From Onthophagus taurus (taxonomy: Eukaryota; Arthropoda; Insecta; Coleoptera; Scarabaeidae): a DNA stretch of 64,000 nt. Each line of letters starts with the position of its first letter. Position 1 is the stretch's first letter. Under the pieces are notes generated by a model. It was not told where the DNA came from. It ran no database searches and saw only the letters and a list, made by a program, of their open reading frames with translations. The stretch is taken from positions 20,522,001 through 20,586,000 of the forward strand of contig NC_091968.1 of the NCBI RefSeq assembly GCF_036711975.1, read 5' to 3'. This document shows positions 22,101-33,744 of this stretch, in pieces. Both the position numbers and the translations under genes were made by a program.

Positions 22101-25100
22101 TTGTGTTAATAGATTGCGTATCAATTGATCTGTCAAATGACTGAAAGCTGAAATATCTTTATGTTGTAAATATAAATGATAAATAAGTATAGTAGCTTAT
22201 TTAATAGTAGTTTAGTTAAATTAAAATAGTTATTAAAAAAGACATGCTTACAAAATAAAAATAAATAAATAATCCGTGTGACGATAGCAACAAACTGTGT
22301 ATTTAACCAAATGACAATTACAACTGACAACACAAGCAATGTTAACCATGTATTTTCTCGTATTAAATCCTAACCTCAAATTGTTTAATTTATACCCACG
22401 CACAAAATAAAAAGTTATTTTCACTAAACTTGTTGAGATTGCAACATAATTATTCATAATGATACCTATGTGAAGTTAGCCCCCAATTAAACAGAATTTT
22501 ACATGTATAGTATTTTAATTATAACATGAGAACCAGTGAACCGATTTCGATAAACAATGTCTCATTCGAAAGCTTAATCCTTGGCCAGTACAAAAGTGGA
22601 AATGCCCGATTGACGATAGCAACAAACCTTCCAACAACAAACTTTTATCCGTAATTTCCTATCTATTTTATTAGCTGATATCTTTCGTATTATTAGATAT
22701 AGCAGAACACTAAATGCACCATATGAAAGCTTGATTCTTTCTTTATGAAATCGTCGGTCCTCGTTTGCCGATATATTAATATTAAAATCAATAAAAGATG
22801 AAGAACACCGCTCTGTACGTAAAATAGCTTAATATTACCAAACTTCAAGCCCTTGTGCAATTGTTATCAAACCGAATTTTAAAAAACTGTGTTCACAATC
22901 AGAAAGAACGCTTCTTCAAATATCTTAATCCGGGTTTTTGTCGGTCAATATCTATTAGCATCATGGTTAAATCACCTTTAATATACATCTCTATATACAG
23001 AAACGTTTAATTGCTCTACCTCTAAACAACTTTCTTATTTGATATGAGGAAAACTATAAAAGTATATCATGAAGTTATAGACTTACACAAGGACGTTTTT
23101 GGTCAAAAAATTACCAAATTCACACGTTTTAGCTACTTTTAAACATTGTTGGGATCAATAACTTTCTTATATCACCAGGAAAAAACTCTATAACCAAGCA
23201 GCGATAGCCGCGTGTTATACACCATTAGAAAGAGCAGAAAATTGTAGATAAGATAGATCTATACTTCTATAGTTTTCCCCCTATCAAATAAGAATTTTGT
23301 TTAAAGGAATAGTAATTAAGCGTTTTTGCGTGTAGGGATGTATATTAAGGGCGATTTAAGCATGTCGCCGATAGACATTTACCAACGAAAACCCGGGTTA
23401 AGATAATTTAAAGAGCGCTCTTTCCGAGTGTGATAATAGTTTTTTAAAATTCGGTTTGATAACAATTGCACAAAGGCTTGAAGTTTGGTAATTTTAAGCT
23501 ATTTAATCTAAGTACAGAGCCACCGCTTTGTAGTTTAAGTACAGATTGATCTTAGTATTAACTTATCGACAGACAAAGACCGGTTTTAGATAGAGAAAGA
23601 ATCTCTAATTATTATCTCGAATTATCTCTAATAATAAGAAAGATATCAGCTAAGAAAGTAGATAAAAAATTACGGATACAAGTTTGTTGCTATCGGACAA
23701 ATGTGGAGGAGGCTGAAAACTAGAATTCGTAAACATAAAACTAAAGCAAATTCCAATATTTCTAAGCACCACATAAAGACTGAACATAATATAAATTATG
23801 GAGGAGTTGAGCTTTTACATTCGTGTAACAAATTATAAAAATAATAATAACTATCTACTTATGAATGAACAAGTTCAACTTTTCCATAAACCCATCTTCG
23901 TATAATTTTACAATATACATGTTGCTTAAAAATCGTCAATTTTGCTTTTATCGATGTAATATCGCCCAAATAAGAATTTTGTGTAGGAATTAGATTTTGA
24001 GTTAGAACATACAAAAAAAAAACAAACATTATAAACATTTCAAATAGATTTTTAGAATCTATTTGTATCTTATATTCTATTCAATTTCTTTTTTCGAATC
24101 TATCTTTGCTCCTATCTGGCGACGCTCTTGTACATAGTTAATAGACACACAGTCTATGTAACGACAGGCACTTAATCATTATGACCTATGCGAAGTTAGC
24201 TCCAAATTTTTCTAGCTCCCAATTAGATAGGATTTTACATGTATAGTATTTTGATTATAACAAGAAAACCAGTCAACCGATTTCGATAATCAAAATCTCA
24301 TTCGAAAGCTTAATCTTTGGCCAATACGAAAGTGGAAATGCCCGACTCGAAATCTCTTGCGGGGTCATTTCAATGGCTGTACGCACATAATTAGTAAATT
24401 TTGAAATCGGGCATTTCCACCTTCGCATTCATTGCAGATCATACTTTCGACCGAGATTTTGATGACTAAAATTGGTCAATTAGTTACGAAGATAATTGAT
24501 GTGTTTAATTAATTCGTTTGTTGTGTTTTAATCAAAATCCTTAAATATTTCGAATCGGGCATTTCGACAACAGCATTCAGCCAGACACAAACTTTCGATT
24601 GAGATATAAAACATTAAAATCCGTCAAACTGTTCTTTAATTATAGTCGATTTAGTTTAAATTAATTTTTTTATATTGGGGCTATACTTTTGAGCGTTCAT
24701 ACGTGCATAAACGAGCCGAAGACGGTGTCATTCCGAGGGCTGTATAAAGCTAGCGGGAGAGAATTGAAATCGAACATTTTGTGATTTCGATAGAAGACAC
24801 TATGACGAATCGAGTGACGTATAGATCTTGATCATCGGGTACATTGTTTACGAGTTATCACCACTTAAAGAAGGTCAATTTTGTGTTATTTTCGTGTATC
24901 TTCGCATTATTTTGGCGTTTTAGCGAAATTCGAAAGAGTTTTCAAATCGGGCATTTCCACTTTCGTTGTTTATCGAAATCGGTTCACTGGTTCTCATGTT
25001 ATAATCAAAATACTATACATGTAAAATGCTATTTAATTGGGGGCTAACTTCACATAGGTGTCATTATGAATAATTATGTTGTAATCTCAACAAGTTTAGT

Positions 25101-27382
25101 GAAAATAACTTTTTATTTTGTGCGAAATTAAACAATTTGAGGTTAGGATTTAATACGAAAATACATGGTTAACATTGCTTGTGTTGTCAGTTGTAGGTAA
25201 TTGTCATTTGGTTAAATGCACAGTTTGTTGCCATCGTCACACGGGTTATTTTTTTATTATTATTTTGTAACGTCTTGTTTAATATTAATTTTTAATTAAT
25301 TAACTATTTTAACTTAAGTAAGGTACTATTAAATAAGCTATTATACTTATTTATCATTTATATTTACAATATAAAGATATTTCAGTCGTTTGACATATCA
25401 GTTGATACACAATCTATTAACATAAAGTCTATTAGCACTCATTTGGTAGAAACAATTCTATCTAACGACAGGTAATTGTCGTTATGCTTTGATAGCCTAA
25501 GAAATAAGGTTTTCATCAGAAAATATGTTGTAATCTCAACAAGTTTAGTGAAAATAAGTTTTTATTTAGTGCGTGGGTATAAATTAAACAATTTGAGGTT
25601 AGGATTTAATACGAAAATGCATATTTAACATTGCTTTTAACTTCCAAAACAAAACGTCAAATCGCAACTTTAAAGTGATTTTTCGGTAAGTACTACACTT
25701 TTCCGCACTTTTTTTTTATCATTTACGCCTCTTTTGACTCAATTCCTATCGATTAAAAAAAAAATCATCGATTTTTAAGAGAGACTCCTAATCTTGATAT
25801 ATGCCCAAGTGGAAAATTGCCAAATGAATGAATCTAATGTATATTTTGTAAGGAATTGACGTAAGTTTTATTATTGTATTAATTTAAGAATCCACTTAAT
25901 TTAGCACGTTAATCTAAGATTTATTTAAGAAAATTTGTATCTATGTAGGATATCTCCTGAAGATGCTGTGTAAACACAGTGAAACCGGTTGAGTAAAAAT
26001 CAAAAATAAAAATCCATTAAAGTGCAAAAAACGAAGTTTAATTTATCTAAATTTTTGGCTCATACCGATTTGAAAGTAAGCAGGGAAAAAATTCCGTACG
26101 GCCCCGTTTTTAAATACATCGGTTTTTGCGTGCGCATCATCATAAAAGCGATATCCTTACGAATCGAAGGGCTCCCTTCGTACCATTTCGTATCGTATAA
26201 AACTGTGGCGATTTCAACACTCTAAAATAATTAATTTAAAAAAAAAAATTTGACTCAAAAGACTACCATTAAAGTTGAAAACTTACTTTAAGTATCATTC
26301 TTTCACCACAAAGACAATTCAAAAAAATCGCCATAATCCAACCCATCACATTGATAATTGCTTTAAGTTCCTGGTGCTAAAAATAAAGAAAATTAATTTG
26401 AGATTTAAATAATTTTTTTTTTTAATACGTTAAGAATTGATAAAAAGCTCACTCCAATGATGACGCTGTAAGTGACATGGCAAGGAGCAAGAAATTTGTT
26501 GTAACATGTATTTATACGATCAACTAATCTAAAAAAATTGTATTTAATTAATTTGATTATTATAATGAAGTATTATCTTACCGCGCGATGTAAATATAAT
26601 AACGAATACAATTTCTAAGTCGAGCTTTTCTTTCTTTTTCTGTAACGACGTCAAAAATTTCTCCAATTTTCCCTTTAAGATGTTCTAATCTAACAATTAC
26701 CAACTCAAAGGCAGTAAAACAAGCAGCCCCGGATAGGGCTCCGCCCTCCAATAAGTAAATAGTAAAATACCAAGCAATCCCTACGTGTAAATAGTGAAGA
26801 AATCCTTCTTCGATCGAATACAAATAATATTTTATTTGTAACGGATATCCGGCACAATGTACGGCAATTTCATCAGAAGTTCCTTTGGGGCAAATAAAAA
26901 TTTGTATAAATATGGTTTGACAAAGAACCACGCAGGAACCCAAAAATATATAGAGACATATTAAAATGTTTAAAATGTCGACGATACCCATGTGTTTCTT
27001 AGCGATCGGTGGTTCCCCGAATTTCGTAAAATCCTGGAGTTCTTCGAATAAATGTAAGGAACGTTTTTGGATCAAATGCGTTACTATGTAATTGTAATAA
27101 ATGTTTATACCGCAAATTACGGCATAAATTGCTTCTGATATTGCGATAGATGACGATTCCTTCAAATCTGAAAAATAAAAAAAAAATAAAATAAAAAGTA
27201 TTTATTTTATTAAACGTACGTGTGAAAACGTAAACGCCATTTAGGTGAATACCAATAACAAAATATAATCCCACTGTTAAATGAAACCAAACTTTAAATT
27301 TATGAAAAAAATTGTTTTCGCCATCGTACCAAATATGAACCAATCTTGAGTATTTGTACAACATGGGAATATAGATAGGCAT
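16145..27382 (-). CDS. Odorant receptor OR1 (7tm_6), 6 exons, 374 aa
   Basis: Insect ORs form heteromeric odour-gated cation channels with Orco in antennal neurons. Exons in order: 27382-27220, 27167-26582, 26528-26453, 26376-26287, 26221-26066, 16198-16145 (163, 586, 76, 90, 156, 54 nt). All junctions are GT-AG and the frame is open from ATG to TAA. The final intron is 9,867 bp and filled with nested transposons. The last exon encodes IMKGGYTYATMKTQSSS after an acceptor TTTTTTATTTTTTAG. The sizes 90/156/54 match the last three exons of OR3 and OR4, which supports this remote exon. The family-typical end of exon 5 reads KWYEGSPSIRKDIAFMMMRT then GIFSLLTFKS. Seven hydrophobic stretches are present. 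The ligand is unknown. Whether the long intron is spliced out efficiently needs RNA data. Confidence 0.87.
16897..19168 (-). mobile_element. LINE-D (I/R1-like, with RNase H) inserted in the PLE-2 arm
   Basis: Its 3' tail is an (AAT)n run (16897-16918 read on the minus strand). The flanks carry ATATT on both sides (16892-16896 and 19169-19173). Comparison with the uninterrupted PLE-2 right arm (around 21425) shows the empty site, a GGGGGGATATTTTGGG-like sequence. The copy is 5' truncated at 19168. Confidence 0.9.
16995..19154 (-). pseudogene. LINE-D ORF2: reverse transcriptase, RNase H, CCHC end
   Basis: RT open frame 19154-17583 (523 codons): KSPGGDGILPIFLQKG, AYRPISLTSFLLKGMEK, ALCAFIDIEGAFDNTSYESI (first Asp), GCPQGGVLSPLLW, GYADDLVIT (catalytic YADD) and ETKYLGVILDSKLNW. 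After a frame change comes RNase H, of which GHSNIEGNEKADKLAKEA is visible near 17440. A zinc knuckle CRLCNDESETAEHILCNC follows near 17140, and the stop lies at 16995-16997. At least two frame changes separate RT, RNase H and the end. No endonuclease or ORF1 remains. RT with RNase H and a terminal CCHC fits the I superfamily. Confidence 0.85.
19186..19562 (-). pseudogene. Antisense copy of the PLE-2 C-terminus in the left arm
   Basis: On the minus strand this encodes the same last residues as the main ORF (NFGKHINFNLNHEF ... PPNRRGFQN ... PYQFIDSV) because the arm is an inverted copy of 21034-21410. A G10-run near 19261 differs from the C8-run in the other arm. It is part of the element structure, not a separate gene. 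Confidence 0.85.
19560..21410 (+). pseudogene. PLE-2 polyprotein: Penelope RT plus GIY-YIG, one frameshift
   Basis: The frame begins in LIFTKADKNAGLVIL (19572 on), a conserved Penelope N-terminal motif. It shifts once near 19930 and runs on to 21410. Motifs: PKIRRLYALIKLHK, IISFDVVNLYTNIP (first catalytic Asp), GLPMGSSLSGLLADIFMNE, WKRYVDDILVIV (YVDD), and near residues 326-343 of the second frame ATYIGETGRALRLRVREH (GIY-YIG). Unlike PLE-1, all RT blocks are present. It is about 615 codons in all, slightly short of a typical 700-850-aa Penelope. The first codons lie at the edge of the inverted arm, so the true start is lost. The single indel makes this copy non-functional. Confidence 0.85.
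22640..23690. repeat. Inner foldback, arms of roughly 0.5 kb
   Basis: Reverse-complement landmarks: TAATTTCCTATCTATTTTAT (22651) against the block near 23650; CTTCAAGCCCTTGTGCAATTG (about 22845) against CAATTGCACAAAGGCTTGAAG (about 23464); and TCCGGGTTTT against AAAACCCGGG. The axis lies near 23165. The arms are diverged, so this is older than the outer foldback. Confidence 0.7.
23680..23905 (+). pseudogene. GIY-YIG endonuclease fragment of a third Penelope-like element
   Basis: The frame reads AIGQMWRRLKTRIRKHK, then KANSNISKHHIKTEHNI and GGVELLHSC, which follows the GIY-YIG core and downstream part (-IG-T-RRLKTRIREHK ... ISKH---T-HNI---GV-LLHSC) of Penelope nucleases. GIY itself and the RT are gone. 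After a stop, a second frame contains YLLMNEQVQLFHKPIF, also expected there. It lies in the heart of the foldback and is the best clue to that element's origin. Confidence 0.65.
23906..24944. other. Foldback interior, no gene
   Basis: No coding sequence recognised. 24170-24350 is a direct, diverged repeat of 22455-22615 (shared: TTTTACATGTATAGTATTTT, CATTCGAAAGCTTAATC, AAGTGGAAATGCCCGA). The motif GGGCATTTCCAC recurs several times (for example about 24410, 24550 and 24950). Confidence 0.5.
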
Positions 27383-28016
27383 TGTTTACATTAAAAAAAA
27401 TTTGATTATATCTTAATCGATATCAAAATACGAATAGAGGATTAAACAAAAAATTTGTTCAATTTATAATACAAACTAAGTGCTTATTTTAATTTTTATT
27501 AAATTAGAGGCAAAATTTTATTGCTACAAATCATTTTATATTGTGTTCTTTCATTTTAATATTAAATTTTTGTAATAAAAAGGAAGTAAAGGAAACTTAT
27601 TTTCTTAGAAACGCGAATCATTTGTAAGCGGTGGAATAAACATCAACATTAAAATCAAATTACGGAAATGAGCTTATCCATTCTAATTTGTCCAATATAT
27701 TAATGAAATTGTTTTCTTTTAATGATGTATTAACAAAATTGGATTTATTGTTTGAAAAAATCATAGCAACAAGGTTTATGGAAAATAAGAAATTATTTGT
27801 GGAGTATTGAATCTTCATAGAATTTGCTTTAAAATGTTCTTAATTTCATGGTGATATCTCTAATTCTTTATGAGACACGATTTTTTAAAGTTTATATTTC
27901 ATATATGTAATAATCAAATATGTACAATGTTGTTTATAGAAAATAAGAAATTATTTATGGAGCATTAAATATTTATTAAATTTACTTTAAAATGCTTAAA
28001 AAAACGCTTAATTAAT
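27383..28016. other. OR1 upstream region and repeat copy 2
   Basis: The OR1 promoter must lie here. I do not see in it the conserved block shared by OR2-OR4. 27767-27893 is the second copy of the dispersed repeat found at 181-308, with a shorter one at about 27940-28005 leading into the satellite. Confidence 0.45.
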
Positions 28017-31000
28017 CCATGTTTGTATGAAAATAGGTTAAAGAGAGTTTGCGTTTTCTTAAATTATCTAAAAATTTCATACATCGATCATATAAATTAT
28101 TATATATAAAGTTAAAATAGATTGTATTAGCTTCAACTTGGTGTGCAAATCATTACTTAGTTTTAATAAGTACAGTCTGGGCGATTTTTTAAATTGCATC
28201 AATTTTTGTATGAAATTGGTTTAAATAGAGTTTGCGTTTTCTTAACATATCTCAAAATTTGAGATATCCAACATATACAATATGATATATCATTCAAAAT
28301 TAGATAGTTTAATCTTCAATTTGGTGTATAAATCATTACATAATTTTAATAAATGCAGTTTACAGGATTTTTTTAATTTTATCAATTTTTGTATGAAAAT
28401 AAGTTAAATAGAGTTTGCGTATTCTTAACAAATCTTAACATTTTAGATATTCATCATATAGATTACTATATACTATCTTAAAATAGATAGTATTAGCTTT
28501 AATTTGGTGTGCAAATCATTACATAGTTTTAATAAGTACAGTCTGTGCGAGTTTTTGAATTACATAATTTTTGTATGAAATTGGGTTAAATAGAGTTTAC
28601 GTTTTCTTAACATATCTCAAAATTTTAGATATCCAACATATACGATATCATATATCATTCACAATTAGATAGTTTTAGCTTCAACTTGGTGTGCAAATCA
28701 TTACTTAGTTTTAACAAATACAGTCTGGGCGATTTTTTGAATTGCATCAATTTTTGTATGTAATTAAGTTAAATAAAGTTTGCGTTTTCTTAACATATCT
28801 CAAAATTTGAGATATCCAACATATACAATATCATATATCATTCACAATTAGATAGTTTTAGCTTCAATTTGGTGTATAAATCATTACATAATTTTAATAA
28901 ATACAGTTTAAACGATTTTTTTAATTTTGTCAATTTTTCTATGAAAATAAGTTAAATAGAGTTTGCGTATTCTTAACAAATCTCAAAATTTTAGATATTC
29001 ATCATATAGATTACTATATACCATTTTAAAATAGATAGTATTAGCTTTAATTTGGTGTGCAAACCATTGCATAGTTTTAATGAGTACAGTCTGGGCGATT
29101 TTTTGAATTGCATTAATTTTTGTATGAAATTGGGTTAAATAGAGTTTGCGTTTTGTTAACATATCTCAAAATTTTAGATATCCAACATATACGATATCAT
29201 ATATCATTCACAATTAGATAGTTTTAGCTTCAATTTGGTGTATAAATCATTACATAATTTTAATAACTGCAGTTTAAACGATTTTTTTAATTTTGTCAAT
29301 TTTTCTATGAAAATAAGTTAAATAGAGTTTGCGGATTCTTAACAAATCTCAACATTTTGGATATTCATCATATAGATTACTATATACTATCTTAAAATAG
29401 ATAGTATTAGCTTTAATTTGGTGTGCAAATCATTACTTAGTTTTAACAAATACAGTCTGGGCGATTTTTTGAATTACATCAATTTTTGTATGAAATTGGG
29501 TTAAATAGAGTTTGCGTTTTCTTAACATATCTCGAAATTTGAGATATCCAACATATACAATATCATATATCATTCAAAATTAGATAGTTTTATCTTTAAT
29601 TTGGTGTATAAATCATTACATAACTTTAATAAATACAGTTTAAACGATTTTTTTAATTTTGTCAATTTTTCTGTGAAAATAAGTTAAATAGAGTTTGCGT
29701 ATACTTAACAAATCTCAAAATTTTAGATATTCATCATATAGGTTACTATATACCATTTTAAAATATATAGTATTAGCTTTAAGTTGGTGTGCAAATCATT
29801 ACTTAGTTTTAACAAATACAGTCTGGACGATTTTTTGAATTGCATCAATTTTTGTATGAAATTGGGTTAAATAGAGTTTGCGTTTTCTTGACATATCTCA
29901 AAATTTTAGATATCCAACATATACGATATCATATATCATTCAAAATTAGATAGTTTTGGCTTCAATTTTGTGTATAAATTAAATCATTACATAATTTTAA
30001 TAAATGCAGTTTAAAGAATTTTTTTAATTTTATCAATTTTTGTATGAAAATAAGTTAAATAGAGTTTGCGTATTCTTAACAAATCTCAAAATTTTAGATA
30101 TTCATCATATAGATTACTATATACCATCTTAGAATATATAGTATTAGCTTTAATTTGGTGTGCAAATCATTGCATAGTTTTAATAAGTACAGTCTAGGCG
30201 ATTTTTTGAATTGCATCAATTTTTGTATGAAATTGGGTTAAATAGAGTCTGCGTTTTCTTAACATATCTCAAAAATTTAGATATCCAACATATACGATAT
30301 CATATATCATTCACAATTAGATAGTTTTAGCTTCAATTTGGTGTATAAATCATTGTGTAATTTTAATAAATACAGTTTAAAGGATTTTTTTAATTTTGTC
30401 AATTTCTCTATGAAAATAAGTTAAATAGAGTTTGCGTATTCTTAACAAATCTCAACATTTTATATATTCATCATATAGATTACTATATACCATCTTAGAA
30501 TAAATAGTATTAGCTTTAATTTGGTGTGCAAATCATTGCATAGTTTTAATAAGTACAGCCTAGACGATTTTTTGAATTGCATCAATTTTTGTATGAAATT
30601 GGGTTAAATAGAGTTTGCGTTTTCTTAACAGATCTCAAAATTTTAGATATCCAACATATACAATATCATATATCATTCAAAATTAGATAGTTTTATCTTC
30701 AATTTGGTGTATAAATCATTACATAATTTTAATAAATGCAGTTTAAACGATTTTTTTAATTTTGTCAATTTCTCTATGAAAATAAGTTAAATAGAGTTTG
30801 CGTATTCTTAACAAATCTCAACATTTTATATATTCATCATATAGATTACTATATACCATCTTAGAATAAATAGTATTAGCTTTAATTTGGTGTGCAAATC
30901 ATTGCATAGTTTTAACAAATACAGTCTGGGCGGTTTTTTGAATTGCATCGATTTTTGTATGAAATTGGGTTAAATAGAGTTTGCGTTTTGTTAACATATC

Positions 31001-33255
31001 TCAAAATTTTAGATATCCAACATATACGATATCATATATCATTCACAATTAGATAGTTTTAGCTTCAATTTGGTGTATAAATCATTACATAATTTTAATA
31101 ACTGCAGTTTAAACGATTTTTTTAATTTTGTCAATTTTTCTATGAAAATAAGTTAAATAGAGTTTGCGGATTCTTAACAAATCTCAACATTTTGGATATT
31201 CATCATATAGATTACTATATACTATCTTAAAATAGATAGTATTAGCTTTAATTTGGTGTGCAAATCATTACTTAGTTTTAACAAATACAGTCTGGGCGAT
31301 TTTTTGAATTACATCAATTTTTGTATGAAATTGGGTTAAATAGAGTTTGCGTTTTCTTAACATATCTCGAAATTTGAGATATCCAACATATACAATATCA
31401 TATATCATTCAAAATTAGATAGTTTTATCTTTAATTTGGTGTATAAATCATTACATAACTTTAATAAATACAGTTTAAACGATTTTTTTAATTTTGTCAA
31501 TTTTTCTGTGAAAATAAGTTAAATAGAGTTTGCGTATACTTAACAAATCTCAAAATTTTAGATATTCATCATATAGGTTACTATATACCATTTTAAAATA
31601 TATAGTATTAGCTTTAAGTTGGTGTGCAAATCATTACTTAGTTTTAACAAATACAGTCTGGACGATTTTTTGAATTGCATCAATTTTTGTATGAAATTGG
31701 GTTAAATAGAGTTTGCGTTTTCTTGACATATCTCAAAATTTTAGATATCCAACATATACGATATCATATATCATTCAAAATTAGATAGTTTTGGCTTCAA
31801 TTTTGTGTATAAATTAAATCATTACATAATTTTAATAAATGCAGTTTAAAGAATTTTTTTAATTTTATCAATTTTTGTATGAAAATAAGTTAAATAGAGT
31901 TTGCGTATTCTTAACAAATCTCAAAATTTTAGATATTCATCATATAGATTACTATATACCATCTTAGAATATATAGTATTAGCTTTAATTTGGTGTGCAA
32001 ATCATTGCATAGTTTTAATAAGTACAGTCTAGGCGATTTTTTGAATTGCATCAATTTTTGTATGAAATTGGGTTAAATAGAGTCTGCGTTTTCTTAACAT
32101 ATCTCAAAAATTTAGATATCCAACATATACGATATCATATATCATTCACAATTAGATAGTTTTAGCTTCAATTTGGTGTATAAATCATTGTGTAATTTTA
32201 ATAAATACAGTTTAAAGGATTTTTTTAATTTTGTCAATTTCTCTATGAAAATAAGTTAAATAGAGTTTGCGTATTCTTAACAAATCTCAACATTTTATAT
32301 ATTCATCATATAGATTACTATATACCATCTTAGAATAAATAGTATTAGCTTTAATTTGGTGTGCAAATCATTGCATAGTTTTAATAAGTACAGCCTAGAC
32401 GATTTTTTGAATTGCATCAATTTTTGTATGAAATTGGGTTAAATAGAGTTTGCGTTTTCTTAACAGATCTCAAAATTTTAGATATCCAACATATACAATA
32501 TCATATATCATTCAAAATTAGATAGTTTTATCTTCAATTTGGTGTATAAATCATTACATAATTTTAATAAATGCAGTTTAAACGATTTTTTTAATTTTGT
32601 CAATTTCTCTATGAAAATAAGTTAAATAGAGTTTGCGTATTCTTAACAAATCTCAACATTTTATATATTCATCATATAGATTACTATATACCATCTTAGA
32701 ATAAATAGTATTAGCTTTAATTTGGTGTGCAAATCATTGCATAGTTTTAACAAATACAGTCTGGGCGGTTTTTTGAATTGCATCGATTTTTGTATGAAAT
32801 TGGGTTAAATAGAGTTTGCGTTTTCTTAACATATCTCAAAATTTGAGATATCCAACATATACAATATCATATATCATTCAAAATTAGATAGTTTTATCTT
32901 CAATTTGGTGTATAAATCATTACATAATATTAATAAATACAGTTTAAACGATTTTTTTAATTTTGTCAATTTTTCTATGAAAATAAGTTAAATAGAGTTT
33001 GCGTATTCTTAATAAATCTCAAAATTTTAGGTATTCATCACATAGATTACTATATACCATCTTAAAATAGATAGTATTAGCTTTAATTTGTTGTGCAAAT
33101 CATTACTTAGTTTTAACAAATACAGTCTGGGCGATTTTTTGAATTGCATCAATTTTTGTATGAAATTGGGTTAAATAAAGTTTGCGTTTTCTTAAGATAT
33201 CTCAAAATTTTGTATCCAACATATACAACATCATATATCACTCGAAATTAGATAG
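28017..33255. repeat. Satellite array: 366-bp dimers with 1,835-bp higher-order units
   Basis: Two related monomers of about 183 bp alternate. Type A has GAAAATAAGTTAAATAGAG and ATTCATCATATAGATTAC; type B has GAAATTGGGTTAAATAGAG and ATCCAACATATACRATATC. Five dimers make a higher-order unit: about 29153-30987 is repeated at about 30988-32822, and I found no differences at any marker compared. AT-rich, no ORF. It separates OR1 from OR2. Confidence 0.9.
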
Positions 33256-33744
33256 TTATATATTAATTTGATTATGAAAACTGTCACTTAACACGAAAAA
33301 TGAGTATATGTCTTATATTTAAAAATTAATATCACAAAAACTAAAAGATATTTTGGAAATCAGTTTATTGCATTGGAAAGCTTATAATTTGTTGTGACAA
33401 TCTTAGTTATTAGTTCAAGTATTGTGTCATTTGGTATCTTTCCTTTGTTAAAATTTCTTTATCAATGATGTTATCTCTGTTATCAAACATTTCTTTCCAT
33501 ATTATGGTGGTTAGTTAAAGAACATGTTAATAATCCTAAGGGTCTTGAGTGATCATAGATACACCATCAACTCCCCGTTATCATTGTTGTTGTTGGTGAT
33601 ACGGGGTTCCTTATTCGTGCATTGTAATCGCTCATTACTATCTCTCTCTCTCTTACTCATTTCAGTCGTAGTCCGATTTCGGATGTATCCTTAAGCATAT
33701 CGACATCTAAATCTAAGTTAAATCTAAATTGATCAACATTAATT
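33256..33744. other. Spacer between satellite and OR2, no gene
   Basis: No coding sequence. Contains a short TCTCTCTCTC stretch near 33640. It follows the 3' end of OR2 (minus strand) and probably holds its poly(A) region. Confidence 0.4.

Larger units (their letters stand above)
16275..26046 (+). mobile_element. Foldback element in the OR1 intron (Penelope-derived?), about 1.1-kb arms
   Basis: The left arm is 16275-16522 plus 21739 to about 22620; the right arm, its reverse complement, is about 24945-26046. The left arm is split by PLE-2. Both ends carry TAAATTAAACTTCGTTTTTT and a block with CTGAAGATGCTGTG...GAAACCGGTTGAG, typical of Penelope pseudo-LTRs. The interior holds a second, smaller foldback (22640-23690) and a GIY-YIG relic (23680-23905). 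I read it as a non-autonomous Penelope derivative (inference). A target duplication is not evident. Confidence 0.75.

Noticed and set aside
24844..25047. 67-codon plus-strand frame in the foldback
   Set aside because: It straddles the start of the right inverted arm and has no recognisable motif or counterpart conserved in the left arm.
25955..26010. CTGAAGA...GAAAC block (and its inverted copy at 16325-16375) as a hammerhead ribozyme
   Set aside because: The helix I partner sequences (before CTGAAGA and after GTA) do not pair, and helix II has mismatches next to the core. It is a Penelope-like terminal block, but not a ribozyme by my reading.
26022..26225. 67-codon plus-strand open frame
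   Set aside because: It overlaps exon 5 of OR1 on the opposite strand and the foldback edge; it has no features of its own.
28017..33255. The array as CRISPR-like (repeat-spacer) structure
   Set aside because: The units are contiguous 183/366-bp satellite monomers without unique spacers, in a eukaryotic genome.
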